59,009 nt of DNA from JAQUOA01 sp037443785 (GCA_037443785.1 JBBINR010000022.1:1-59009), one strand, 5' to 3'; counted from the first letter of the stretch, positions 44,000 to 53,073 are shown. Program-made: numbers and translations. Notes: generated from the letters alone by a model not told the origin.

Positions 44000-45168
44000 A
44001 ATCGTCCGATAAAATTTTTCCGATTGTTTTTTTTGTTCACCTTGCCGTCATTATTTATTCGATTGCGCTTGCTCAAATATTTTACTTTCTCCTTTTGTGT
44101 GTTTGGGTTGCTGTGATTTTCAAGAATAAAGAAATTTCATTCAATTCATACGACATCCTTTTCTTAGTGTTTATTCTTCTGCGAATCGTTACCATTATTG
44201 CCTCAGAGTATCCTTCATTAAGTGTTATTGCAATCTATCGTGAAATTATTTTTTATCCATACTATTTTATTGCAGTATATTATTTTCGTTCAAAAGGAAT
44301 CGACGGTATAAAAACAGCACTTTGGGTTTCTCTTTTTGCCGCGATCATTCCGTCTCTTTATGCAATTTGGTCAGTTGCGCAGGGAGCAGTTGGACGAGGT
44401 GCATCATTCAGCGGCGGTTATTCCGTCTTTGCGGTCCACACGTCATTTATGTTTGCGTTTGGCCTGGCGCTATTTGTGACACAGAAAAAACCAAAAATTA
44501 AATTGATGGTGACGGCGGGTTTATTGATCTACGCCGCAGGAGTTGTAAGCACTTATACCCGTGCAATGTGGATTGCCGTTGTCCTGTGCGTACTTGCACT
44601 CGGAATTATTGGATACAGGAAAACTTTGATTGCTTTTGCTCTCGTAGGGATTGCAGCCTTCAGTTTTTTCTCATCCGTGCATGAGCGGTTTCTTTCACTT
44701 CTGGATCCGATGCATAGCAGCAGCGGACGGCTGGAATTGTGGAATGCCGGATTAGAACTCGTTTCCCGTCATATGGTTTTGGGTTTTGGTCCGGAAACAT
44801 TACGCGCGATTATTGGAGATCGATCCCGATTTTTTGACCCGTACATTAACTCATGGCACAACGAAATTCTCCATGTTACCATTGAAAGCGGAATTATTGC
44901 GCCGCTGCTGCTGCTCACCATTTACGGATTTTCTTTTTTCCTCCTTTTCAAATTGAAACGTCCTGAATCGTTGGAAAACAATAATGGGCAATTTGAATTT
45001 TATTTTATCCTGTTTACCATTTTAATCATCATCCCTTCCATTATGTTTGGAAGCATTATGCTTTCTATCCTTAACGGCTTGGTGTTGAAATTTGTTTTGG
45101 CCTTTTATTCATTTACCGGCGAAGAATCTGAAATTCTGAAACGCCGTACGTGGAGATTTCGGTCATGA
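43996..45168 (+). CDS. O-antigen ligase family membrane protein
   Basis: A 390-residue polytopic protein with roughly ten to twelve helices and the Wzy_C/WaaL layout. After helix seven, VVSTYTRAMWIAVVLCVLAL carries the conserved Tyr-Thr-Arg-like start, and a large periplasmic loop contains SSSGRLELWNAGLELVSRHMVLGFGPET and SWHNEILHVTIESG with the conserved Arg and His. Such enzymes attach O-antigen or other glycans to lipid A-core; a Wzy polymerase is the alternative. It overlaps msbA and the next glycosyltransferase by four bases each. Confidence 0.87.
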   Translation: MKSSDKIFPIVFFVHLAVIIYSIALAQIFYFLLLCVWVAVIFKNKEISFNSYDILFLVFILLRIVTIIASEYPSLSVIAIYREIIFYPYYFIAVYYFRSKGIDGIKTALWVSLFAAIIPSLYAIWSVAQGAVGRGASFSGGYSVFAVHTSFMFAFGLALFVTQKKPKIKLMVTAGLLIYAAGVVSTYTRAMWIAVVLCVLALGIIGYRKTLIAFALVGIAAFSFFSSVHERFLSLLDPMHSSSGRLELWNAGLELVSRHMVLGFGPETLRAIIGDRSRFFDPYINSWHNEILHVTIESGIIAPLLLLTIYGFSFFLLFKLKRPESLENNNGQFEFYFILFTILIIIPSIMFGSIMLSILNGLVLKFVLAFYSFTGEESEILKRRTWRFRS

Positions 45169-45920
45169 CGCCGCTATCGGTGATTGTTATTACGAAAAAT
45201 GAAGGACATAACATCGAAGAATGTCTGCAGAGTGTGCAGTGGGCAGATGATATTATTGTGGTTGATGCAGAAAGTAAGGACGACACCGTTACAAAAGCAA
45301 AAATATTTACCGAAAAGGTCTATCGCAAGCCATGGTTAGGCTTTGCGGCAGCAAAACAATTTGGATTGGAACAAACAAAGCATAAATGGATACTTTGGTT
45401 GGATGCTGACGAGAGAGTGACTCCTGCGCTTGCTGAAGAGATTCAGAAATTAATTCTTTCAACTCCTGCCGAAGCGGCATTTCTCGTTGGGCGGCGAGCA
45501 TATTTTTTAGGCCGATGGATCAAACATTCGGGATGGTACCCAGGATACGTTTCGCGGTTGTTTAATAAAGAGAAAGCGTTGTTCAATTCCGCGCAGGTCC
45601 ATGAAGGGCTGGAGATTCATGGAGAAGTAAAACAATTGCAAAACGACCTTCTTCATTACACTGATCCAAATATCTACCACTATTTTGCAAAACTGAATCG
45701 TTATACGACGTTGGCGGCTGATGAATTGGTGCAAAAAGGAAAGAAGGCATCGCTTTCAGATGTGATCATTCGTCCGATATGGCAGTTCACACGAATGTAC
45801 GTGCTGAGAGCGGGGTTTTTGGACGGAATTCAAGGTTTACTGCTTGCATTATTTTCTTCGGGGTATGTTTTTACAAAATATTGTAAATTGCGGGAGAAAG
45901 AAATTCACTCTGAACAATAA
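45165..45920 (+). CDS. Family 2 glycosyltransferase (WaaE/KdtX-like), copy 2
   Basis: A 251-residue paralogue of the enzyme at 41305: LSVIVITKNEGHNIEECLQSV, ADDIIVVDAESKDD, LWLDADERVT and LGRWIKHSGWYPGYVSRLF line up closely. The ATG at 45165 is chosen because it overlaps the ligase stop as ATGA; a GTG at 45150 is the alternative. The pair presumably adds successive core sugars, or arose by a duplication that now flanks msbA and the ligase. A short C-terminal hydrophobic segment is present. Confidence 0.9.
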   Translation: MTPLSVIVITKNEGHNIEECLQSVQWADDIIVVDAESKDDTVTKAKIFTEKVYRKPWLGFAAAKQFGLEQTKHKWILWLDADERVTPALAEEIQKLILSTPAEAAFLVGRRAYFLGRWIKHSGWYPGYVSRLFNKEKALFNSAQVHEGLEIHGEVKQLQNDLLHYTDPNIYHYFAKLNRYTTLAADELVQKGKKASLSDVIIRPIWQFTRMYVLRAGFLDGIQGLLLALFSSGYVFTKYCKLREKEIHSEQ

Positions 45921-45929
45921 TTTGAGATT

Positions 45930-46208
45930 ATGGAAGACAAACAAAAACATGAGATGCTGTTCGTGCAATTGATTTCAATGTTTCATGCAGCGGCACTTCA
46001 GCAAATGGGAAAAATTAAAAACCCTGTGACCGACAAGATTGAACGAGACATGGAACAGGCAGAGCTTTCAATCGACATGCTGGATATGCTGAAAGAAAAG
46101 ACCAGAGGGAATATTTCTGCCGATGAAGAAAAAGCAATCACCGATCTTGTTGCGCAGTTAAAACTCAATTACGTTGACGAAAAATCCAAGGATGCTCCAA
46201 AACAATGA
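45930..46208 (+). CDS. DUF1844 family protein
   Basis: A 92-residue soluble, highly charged helical protein. MLFVQLISMFHAAALQQMGKIKNPVT and LSIDMLDMLKEKTRGNISADEE match DUF1844, a small conserved family of unknown function. It starts 9 bases after the glycosyltransferase and overlaps nadK by four bases. Confidence 0.85.
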   Translation: MEDKQKHEMLFVQLISMFHAAALQQMGKIKNPVTDKIERDMEQAELSIDMLDMLKEKTRGNISADEEKAITDLVAQLKLNYVDEKSKDAPKQ

Positions 46209-47098
46209 AAATTGGCGTTATCGGAAATACGACGAAGGAATCGCTGGCAGATGCACTTGATCTTCTTTTACGAATTGGAGCCAAGCACGATTTAGTTTTT
46301 CTTTTTCATGAAGATGTCCGAAACGCTTTAAAAAAATCTCACGAAGAAAAGATTGCCAGTGCTCGCTTTGTCAATTCTCCGACGTTGGTGCATGAGAGTG
46401 ATTTCGTTATTGCCTTCGGAGGCGATGGGACGATTCTCAATGCAGCAAGAATTGTCGGAATGTCTGAAATCCCTATCCTTGGAATTAATCTAGGAAAGCT
46501 GGGATTTTTGGCAGAATCATCCCTTGAAGAATTAGAAATTTATCTCAGGGATATCAGCCGCAACGCTCATCTTATTGAGGACCGCACGGTGCTCAAAGTC
46601 CATTTCGAAGATCATAGCGGAGAAATGTATGCGTTGAACGAGCTTGTGGTCGATAAGAGCACATCGTCGCGTGTGATAAGAATTTCCGTTTATGTTGACG
46701 ACGATTATTTAGTGAGCTTTTCCGGCGACGGCATCATTGTTTCGACTCCAACAGGATCGACGGGCTATGCTCTGGCTGCGGGAGCTCCGATTATGGTTCC
46801 GACAACGAATGTTTTTGTCATTCAACCGATTTCCGCGCATTCGTTAAGTGCGCGGACGGTGATCGTTCCCGATTCCAGTGTCATCAAAATTGTTGTCGAG
46901 CATCACTCTGAGGAAGCGAGAGCAACGGCAGACGGCCAGCAGGAGAAAATTTTTGCTCCGCCAATGAACATCTATGTTCAAAAGGCTGATTACAAAGTGC
47001 GGCTGGTAAAACGAAAAGAGAGAAGTTACTACGACGTGCTTCGCGCAAAATTACTCTGGGGAAGTGATGTCCGATTAATTAAGGGAAGAAAAGGATGA
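46205..47098 (+). CDS. nadK: NAD kinase
   Basis: It phosphorylates NAD to NADP in the cytosol (297 residues). The catalytic GGDGT motif is at about residues 74-78 (FGGDGTILNAARI). The NE-containing substrate segment is YALNELVVDKS, and the glycine-rich block is STPTGSTGYALAAGAPIMVP. Length is typical. It is coupled on both sides by four-base overlaps in the leuS-to-thioredoxin-fold block. Confidence 0.97.
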   Translation: MKIGVIGNTTKESLADALDLLLRIGAKHDLVFLFHEDVRNALKKSHEEKIASARFVNSPTLVHESDFVIAFGGDGTILNAARIVGMSEIPILGINLGKLGFLAESSLEELEIYLRDISRNAHLIEDRTVLKVHFEDHSGEMYALNELVVDKSTSSRVIRISVYVDDDYLVSFSGDGIIVSTPTGSTGYALAAGAPIMVPTTNVFVIQPISAHSLSARTVIVPDSSVIKIVVEHHSEEARATADGQQEKIFAPPMNIYVQKADYKVRLVKRKERSYYDVLRAKLLWGSDVRLIKGRKG

Positions 47099-47607
47099 GA
47101 TTCATACTGTGCTGTTTTTTTCTTGCGGCCACTCTTTATTCGTGTTCGAATTCCAAATTGTACGAAATCACGAAAGAAGATTCAGGAACGAAAATTGTCA
47201 CCGGAAAATTCGAACGGGCGTTATTTCATTCCGATGCTGATCTGAAAAGCTGGTTTGAATTTAATTACGCAGGATACGAAGTCGATCATGCTCAGATTCC
47301 TGAGATCAAAACTCGAGCACAGAATGTACGATATATGATTATTCTGGGAACGTGGTGCAGTGATTCCAAAAAGCAAATTCCTCGTCTGTTGAAGATTTTT
47401 GATGCCGCGAATATTGACTCATCAAGTATTGAACTTCACGGTGTCGACCGATTGAAGCAGAGTGAAGAGGGAATATCAAAAAAATATTCTGTTGAAAAAG
47501 TTCCGACGATTATTGTGTTGAAAGAAGGGAAAGAAATCGGAAGAATTGTCGAAGAGCCGCACGAAACGCTCGAAAAAGATCTCATTCAAATTTTAAAAAT
47601 ACAATAA
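47095..47607 (+). CDS. Thioredoxin-fold lipoprotein with single active-site cysteine
   Basis: A 170-residue putative lipoprotein: signal MRFILCCFFLAATLYSC with a lipobox ending at Cys17. The thioredoxin-like domain has W87-C88-S-D-S in place of WCxxC, so only the first cysteine remains, and the cis-proline loop is VEKVPTIIVLKEGKE. A single-cysteine site fits thiol-binding or peroxiredoxin-like roles rather than disulfide exchange (inference). It overlaps nadK by four bases, ends the long plus-strand block, and its stop abuts the stop of the convergent cytochrome-like gene with no gap. Confidence 0.8.
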   Translation: MRFILCCFFLAATLYSCSNSKLYEITKEDSGTKIVTGKFERALFHSDADLKSWFEFNYAGYEVDHAQIPEIKTRAQNVRYMIILGTWCSDSKKQIPRLLKIFDAANIDSSSIELHGVDRLKQSEEGISKKYSVEKVPTIIVLKEGKEIGRIVEEPHETLEKDLIQILKIQ

Positions 47608-48030
47608 CTACGGGATTGTATCCGTAGCTCCTTCCATAATCCATGTCTTAAACCCTTGTATCTGATTCGCGGTTAATGGCGGATAGGGAGGATAAGGCAT
47701 GGGTGTAGAACCTGGACGTCCTTCAATACTCCAAATCAACCTGCTAAGAGCCGTATCTTTTGGGATGACAACGTCATAAAAACGCTGACGGATTCCGGAA
47801 TAACTCGAAAGATCGAGATTGCTCGCCTTTGTTTGAACGTCATGACATCCAGAAGTAGCACACGCGATATTAAACAATGGTTGAATTGTTCGATGATAAC
47901 TTATCTTATTTTTCGGGAAGACGATGTCATTAATGGAATTTGTTACGGAATCTTTGCACGAATACATCCCAACCGCCGCAGCACAGCATCCAAACAATGT
48001 AATTATTCTTGCTTTCGTCTTTTTGTTCAT
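47608..48030 (-). CDS. Putative cytochrome-like lipoprotein with CX4CH motif
   Basis: A 140-residue exported protein. The signal region ends in GMYSC (lipobox Cys25). It carries C57-A-T-S-G-C62-H63, a CX4CH arrangement instead of the usual CxxCH heme site. Met111 in STPMPYPP could be the distal ligand, and a C-terminal FKTWIMEGA resembles the end of small c-type cytochrome domains found in Planctomycetes and Bacteroidota. Heme attachment is inferred, not shown. The start overlaps the nucleotidase stop by four bases. Confidence 0.7.
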   Translation of the reverse strand: MNKKTKARIITLFGCCAAAVGMYSCKDSVTNSINDIVFPKNKISYHRTIQPLFNIACATSGCHDVQTKASNLDLSSYSGIRQRFYDVVIPKDTALSRLIWSIEGRPGSTPMPYPPYPPLTANQIQGFKTWIMEGATDTIP

Positions 48031-49520
48031 TCAGCGACCTGTTTAATCCTCTCATCACGTGCCGGTGTAATTACTTTTTGCTGTTTTACCGCATCAATCA
48101 AAACATCACGGTCAATGACATTAAGCTGTGTAAGTGCTTTTTCAGAGAGAGTGATTCCGAAATATTTTTTTGATTGAGCTACGATATAGTTATTTGTCAC
48201 GATCGAATATTTTTTTGTTTCTTCGATCTGTTTGCCGCTTATCAGTGCGCTTTTTAATATTCGCTTTCCATCTTTGACAGAAAAATCATAAGTCAATCCC
48301 GACACCTGGCAGAAATCATCTACAATGGACAATTGATGCTGGAGCATAGAACGGAGCGTGATACCATCAACAGTAAATACGATTAACGTATTTCCAAACG
48401 GGCTAATTTCCCAAATATCTCTGGTGGTAATTTTCCCTCTCAGGATATCTTTTCTTATCCCGCCGCTGTTTTGAAATGCAATATCCGATTTTGCATAGGC
48501 TCTCATTGCATCCGCAATCCAATTCCCTACGGGGCTTTCGCCACCGTACGTCCTGTACCAATCGCCGTTCAATTCACCAATAACCTCATTTAAACTTTTA
48601 TCGGCAAGTTGTTCTAATTCAAGCACTTTGCTCTTTACGGTTGAATCTTCTTTTACGTCGGCAGAACGACACTCAATCAATTCTTCCGTAGAAGCAACGA
48701 TCGTATCTTTTTGTATATCGATGCTTAAATCGAGTTTGCCCAGCCAACGGCCTCGTGTTCCTGCCTGGACGATGATGACTCCATTAATAATTTTTGGCTT
48801 GAAAAGTGCGGTATGGCTATGTCCACCGACAATGATATCAATATCGGGAGCATGAAGAGCAAGAAGACTATCGTCATCAACGCCGAGATGAGTAAGTGCC
48901 ACAATAAGATCCGCTCCTTCTTTTTTCAACTGCGGAACGAGTCGATTGATCGTCTCAGCCGGAGATTCAACCTTCAGTCCTTTGGTGTTTTCAGGAAGAG
49001 AAAGTGTCGGAAGATCAGAAGTCATTAAGCCGACAACGGCAATTTTCACTTTTCCGATTTGCTTCATCACATACGTTCCGGCAAATGGTTTGTTGGACTC
49101 TTCATACAGTAAATTTGCCGAGACGATTGGAAATACGGCTTTGGAAATCTTTTCATGAAGCGAAATATTAGTGTAATCGAATTCATGGTTTCCCAGCGTC
49201 ATTACATCGGGGTTTAATAAATTCATTAAATCAATTTGGGATTTTCCTTTGGTCACTGTTGAAACAGGACTTCCCTGGAAATCGTCACCCGCGTTGAGTG
49301 CCAAGGTTCCAGAAGTTCCTTTTCCGTATTTTTTCAGATAGGAAGCCAACGTTGCGCTTCCGCCGACAAAATACGTCGTATCATTGTTCGTTGTTTTGCT
49401 TTTCGCTTTTACTTGGAACGGAAGATTTTGAGAATGGAAATCATTCCAATGCAGAATGGTGAGATGTTCCTGCGAAAATGCCAGGGAAGCGAAAAGAACA
49501 ACAAGGGAAAGTTTTTTCAT
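48027..49520 (-). CDS. Periplasmic 5'-nucleotidase / metallophosphatase
   Basis: A two-domain UshA-like enzyme (497 residues) with a signal peptide (MKKLSLVVLFASLAFSQ). The metallophosphatase domain shows LTILHWNDFHSQ, NAGDDFQGSPVS, LGNHEFDY and GGHSHT, all dimetal-site motifs. The C-terminal 5'-nucleotidase domain includes GNWIADAMRAYAKSDIAFQNSGG and RDIWEISPFGNTL. It should release phosphate and nucleosides from extracellular nucleotides. Transcribed with the cytochrome-like lipoprotein. Confidence 0.93.
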   Translation of the reverse strand: MKKLSLVVLFASLAFSQEHLTILHWNDFHSQNLPFQVKAKSKTTNNDTTYFVGGSATLASYLKKYGKGTSGTLALNAGDDFQGSPVSTVTKGKSQIDLMNLLNPDVMTLGNHEFDYTNISLHEKISKAVFPIVSANLLYEESNKPFAGTYVMKQIGKVKIAVVGLMTSDLPTLSLPENTKGLKVESPAETINRLVPQLKKEGADLIVALTHLGVDDDSLLALHAPDIDIIVGGHSHTALFKPKIINGVIIVQAGTRGRWLGKLDLSIDIQKDTIVASTEELIECRSADVKEDSTVKSKVLELEQLADKSLNEVIGELNGDWYRTYGGESPVGNWIADAMRAYAKSDIAFQNSGGIRKDILRGKITTRDIWEISPFGNTLIVFTVDGITLRSMLQHQLSIVDDFCQVSGLTYDFSVKDGKRILKSALISGKQIEETKKYSIVTNNYIVAQSKKYFGITLSEKALTQLNVIDRDVLIDAVKQQKVITPARDERIKQVAE

Positions 49521-49594
49521 AGTCGTTTTATGTTATGGGCAATGAACTTTTCAAATATAATGAAAGTTTCTGAAAAAAATTGTATCATTGAACC

Positions 49595-50293
49595 ATGAAG
49601 AAATCATTTCTCTTTTTTTCGCTTGTCTGGTGCATGGCCACTGCAAAGTCACAGGACTTCGGGTACGAATACTACAACATTCTCGATTATCGTTCTCTCG
49701 GTGTCAATTATTCGATGCAGGAATTTTCTCCGCGGAATTCCAATTCGCTTCCCGATTCATTTAAGATTTCATTTAAAACGCATCTCCCATTTGTCGAATA
49801 CCGTGAACTCGGCCTTCGAGTCGGCGTTGGGTATCAGCAATATGTTTTTTCGGGAAAAACGAGATCGTCATTTTCCGTCTACGCTGAATCGGGAAATGAT
49901 ATTGCCGTAAGCGGAAAAGCGGAAAGAAACGGCTTCTTTTTACCGGTGGTTGTTTCGGCAAATTATGTCAATGCCGAAGCGGCGGGAGGAACAAAATCAT
50001 TTGAGGTGGGAAGTTTGGGGATTGGCACCGGAGTGAAATATCGATATTTTTCCAAGACGATAGGTTTTCAGATCTATGGGACTGCGGCGCTTCATTATTC
50101 TTCGGAAGGATTCAGTATCGAATACGGCTCATCGGTCTCGTACAGCGGGGAAGCACAATTGATTTTTCCGAACATATTTTTGGACGGGGTGTTGCTCGGA
50201 TACCGGTACCAGTTTCAAGAGTGGAACATGAGCAACTCTTCAATTAATTACGAGCGCTTCTATCACGGTCCGTATATCGGTATCATGTTTTAA
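49595..50293 (+). CDS. Putative outer-membrane beta-barrel protein, unknown function
   Basis: A 232-residue exported protein with signal peptide MKKSFLFFSLVWCMATAKSQ. The rest alternates polar and hydrophobic/aromatic residues (for example LGLRVGVGYQQYVF, IGTGVKYRYFSKTIGFQIYG, LLGYRYQFQEWNM) and ends in a C-terminal Phe (GPYIGIMF), both typical of small outer-membrane barrels. I do not recognise a named family. It lies between the divergent nucleotidase and the convergent M1 peptidase, as a single gene. Confidence 0.65.
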   Translation: MKKSFLFFSLVWCMATAKSQDFGYEYYNILDYRSLGVNYSMQEFSPRNSNSLPDSFKISFKTHLPFVEYRELGLRVGVGYQQYVFSGKTRSSFSVYAESGNDIAVSGKAERNGFFLPVVVSANYVNAEAAGGTKSFEVGSLGIGTGVKYRYFSKTIGFQIYGTAALHYSSEGFSIEYGSSVSYSGEAQLIFPNIFLDGVLLGYRYQFQEWNMSNSSINYERFYHGPYIGIMF

Positions 50294-50323
50294 CGATAGC
50301 ACCCTTCAGCAATTTTCCCATCC

Positions 50324-52336
50324 TTATTTTACGACCGCCATCTTTTTTGTTTGATGGAAATTTCCGGCATGAAGTGTATAAAAATATATCCCTGAAGGGA
50401 ATCCGGAAGCATCCAGGTGAACCGCATGAATGCCGCCGTCAGTGACATCATTGAACAGCGTAGAAATTTCTCTTCCCAAAAGGTCATACATTTTTAGCAA
50501 TACGAATTCCTTTGCCGGAATGCTGAATTCTATTGTTGTTGCGGGATTAAAGGGGTTGGGGTAATTTTGATGCAGCGAATACTCGAACGGAATGATTTCC
50601 GAATTTTTTATTCCTGCAACGTGCGTGGCAGCGGCATTCTTCAAGACAATATTGTTGTTCGGATCGAATGACATTGCCAGTGGTATGCCGTGCAATTTAA
50701 TTTTGAATGATTCATTGTTGACAGCGTTGTTCACGCGTACGGTTGTGTCTGTCCCTCCGAAGATTGAAAATTTCAATTCAACCGGCATTTCCCAATAACC
50801 GTTTTGCGCATTGGATTGACCGATCACGACATCAGCTGAAGAATCAGAATTGAATGAGTAGTACACTTGATAAAGGGGGTGGTTTGCTCTCTTCACCCAT
50901 TGATCGAAGAACCCGCTCAAGTTTTGTCCTGTTGCCTTGGTCATGTGCGCAACAAAATCATCCGTACGGATTGTCCCAAATTTAAATTGAGCATCCGTTG
51001 CATACGAATGCAGCGCGGAGAAAAACAGCGAATCGCCCAGCACATACCGAAGCATGTGAAGGACGCACGCTCCTTTGTAATATGTCGTTGCGACATTAAA
51101 AAGATCTCCGCTTGAGGGAGTATGACTTGACCATGATGCATTATAGATCGGCAGGCCGGGATTGAATTTGAAATATCCGGCTGCGTCTGCATCAATATCA
51201 AGTTTGTATTCAACATAGCTGAACGATTTTTCATACCACAATGCTTCGCAATATGTCGCAAACCCTTCATTGAGCCAGATATCTGCCCACGTATCGCACG
51301 TGATCATATCTCCGAACCATTGATGGGCAAACTCATGCGAAATAAGATTTTCATTCCAGCCGTTTTCCAATAAACTTGTCAGTGTCTGATTTTCCATCCC
51401 GCCCCAGGCAAACATGCTGTCCATCGTTGCAAATCCGTTCTTTTCAAACGGATGTTCGCCGAACAATTGTGAATAGTATGTTGTCATCGGAATAATTTTT
51501 GTCTTGATGTTGTTCAATCGAGTTACGCTTTCTCCAGTATTCCAGTAAAACATAATGGGTATGCTGTCAATCGGGTTCGATAATTTATGCCAATAGACGA
51601 TATCAAGATTATAATTTACTTTTGCGGAGAGGACGACAAGATACGTTGCTACCGGATCGCGGCTGATCCAATGAAACAACCGTTTTGCAGGATCGGCGGT
51701 TAACGAATCGAGGACTAATTTTCCGTTCGATCCTAATTTTACCGGACTGGGAACGAGCGCCGTCATTTCTACTGTTGCCTTGTCCGATGGTTTGTCCCAG
51801 CATGGGAACCATTTTCGTGCTCCTTCAGGTTCGGCATCGGTAAAGACCATTCCGTCGTTTCCTACATAGAACGCATCATCGGTAACATTGTTGTGGTGAT
51901 AAGAGATTTTTACGCTTACCGTTTCTCCGGCAGTGTATGTTGAACCAAAATTTATTTTCACAACATCGCCGGAGTGGGTGAACGAGAGGGCAGGTGCTGA
52001 AACGGCATCAATCGTCAGCGACGAATTAACGGCATCCAGACTGATTGAATTCAAAGCCGAATCGACGCGAAAGGTAATGGTATTTGTTCCGCTGAATGAT
52101 TTCGGAAACGGCGGAAAAAAATTATTATAGAGATTCAAATCTAACGCATAGTGCACGACATCAAACGAATGTGGAAGCGTTGAAAGAGAAGAGATCTTTT
52201 GAAAGATATGTGGGCGGTGAATTTGTTTTTGAGAGCATATGACTGCGCCGGAAGAAATATCCGACTGCGCAAACCCAAATGAAAAGAGAAAAAAAACTGC
52301 GCCGCACAAAATCTTTTTCACAAAATGTCTCCACAA
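50324..52336 (-). CDS. Secreted M1-family metallopeptidase with T9SS sorting domain
   Basis: A zinc aminopeptidase (670 residues) with a signal peptide. The zinc-binding HEFAH is near residue 333 with the third ligand in NEGFATY about 20 residues later, and the substrate-binding GGMENQTL lies upstream. The N-terminal beta domain typical of M1 enzymes starts after residue ~50. After a spacer the last ~80 residues (NYPNPFNPATTIEFSI... to the end MAVVK) are a type IX sorting domain, so the enzyme is probably displayed on or released from the cell surface to digest peptides. Confidence 0.93.
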   Translation of the reverse strand: MWRHFVKKILCGAVFFLFSFGFAQSDISSGAVICSQKQIHRPHIFQKISSLSTLPHSFDVVHYALDLNLYNNFFPPFPKSFSGTNTITFRVDSALNSISLDAVNSSLTIDAVSAPALSFTHSGDVVKINFGSTYTAGETVSVKISYHHNNVTDDAFYVGNDGMVFTDAEPEGARKWFPCWDKPSDKATVEMTALVPSPVKLGSNGKLVLDSLTADPAKRLFHWISRDPVATYLVVLSAKVNYNLDIVYWHKLSNPIDSIPIMFYWNTGESVTRLNNIKTKIIPMTTYYSQLFGEHPFEKNGFATMDSMFAWGGMENQTLTSLLENGWNENLISHEFAHQWFGDMITCDTWADIWLNEGFATYCEALWYEKSFSYVEYKLDIDADAAGYFKFNPGLPIYNASWSSHTPSSGDLFNVATTYYKGACVLHMLRYVLGDSLFFSALHSYATDAQFKFGTIRTDDFVAHMTKATGQNLSGFFDQWVKRANHPLYQVYYSFNSDSSADVVIGQSNAQNGYWEMPVELKFSIFGGTDTTVRVNNAVNNESFKIKLHGIPLAMSFDPNNNIVLKNAAATHVAGIKNSEIIPFEYSLHQNYPNPFNPATTIEFSIPAKEFVLLKMYDLLGREISTLFNDVTDGGIHAVHLDASGFPSGIYFYTLHAGNFHQTKKMAVVK

Positions 52337-52578
52337 ATGTTATGGAATCTTTTTTCAAGGTAATGAAATTTGATGAAAGGTAAAATGGTCTGATTTAGGA
52401 GAACATTGCTTGCCGGTAAGAGTAAAAAATAATACATTTTACGAGACAAAAATTGGCTCCGGCAATCAGTCGATATTTCTGCACGATGGCTGACCGAGTC
52501 GGCAAGTATATTCAAATGGTTGACATCGGATTAAGGTGCGTGCGATGGTATTGACCTTTTTTCCTTAATGCTAAAAAA

Positions 52579-52983
52579 ATGAATAGAAACCAAAAGTTGT
52601 TCGGCTGGCTCGGATCAATCTTATTACTCTTAATAATTCCTATCAAAGTAGTGCGCGTGACAAATCTTAGTGAGTTCGTTGAATTTATTATTGGCATCGC
52701 ACCAAGTATTTTGGGCCCGGCAGGTCTACTCTTCCTCTTACAATCGGGCACCGGTAAATTTTCAAAACTGTCATTGAATCAAATTACTGCACTTGTCGCT
52801 GTAATTTCTTTTGCACTCGAATTTGCTCAACTTCTTCCCAGATCCGGTATTTTAGCGAATGTGAAATACACTTTCGATTGGTATGACGTGTGCGCAACGG
52901 TGCTCAGTGTTTGCATTGGCTACTGTATTGCTTATACTATCAATAAAAAAACATCACGTATAATGAAAATTAACAGTCACTAA
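52579..52983 (+). CDS. VanZ-like small membrane protein
   Basis: A 134-residue protein with about four hydrophobic helices. The segment ALEFAQLLPRSG followed by FDWYDVCATVLSVCIGY resembles the E-x-x-Q ... D-x-x-D/N pattern of VanZ-like proteins. Function is unknown. The 242-base stretch before it (52337-52578) holds no ORF or structure I can support. Confidence 0.6.
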   Translation: MNRNQKLFGWLGSILLLLIIPIKVVRVTNLSEFVEFIIGIAPSILGPAGLLFLLQSGTGKFSKLSLNQITALVAVISFALEFAQLLPRSGILANVKYTFDWYDVCATVLSVCIGYCIAYTINKKTSRIMKINSH

Positions 52984-53073
52984 CTTGCGGCGCCCTCGTC
53001 AGCCACCCAAGCCGATACTGCACCGACTTGCGCTTCACGTTTTAAATGCTGAGTTTTCTTTAAAGAAGGAGAA

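Noticed and set aside
52984..53073. Possible integron attC site after the VanZ-like gene
   Set aside because: The GC-rich spacer has repeated TTGCGSC-like words but no RYYYAAC/GTTRRRY core pair with the right spacing, and no integrase of the integron type is present.
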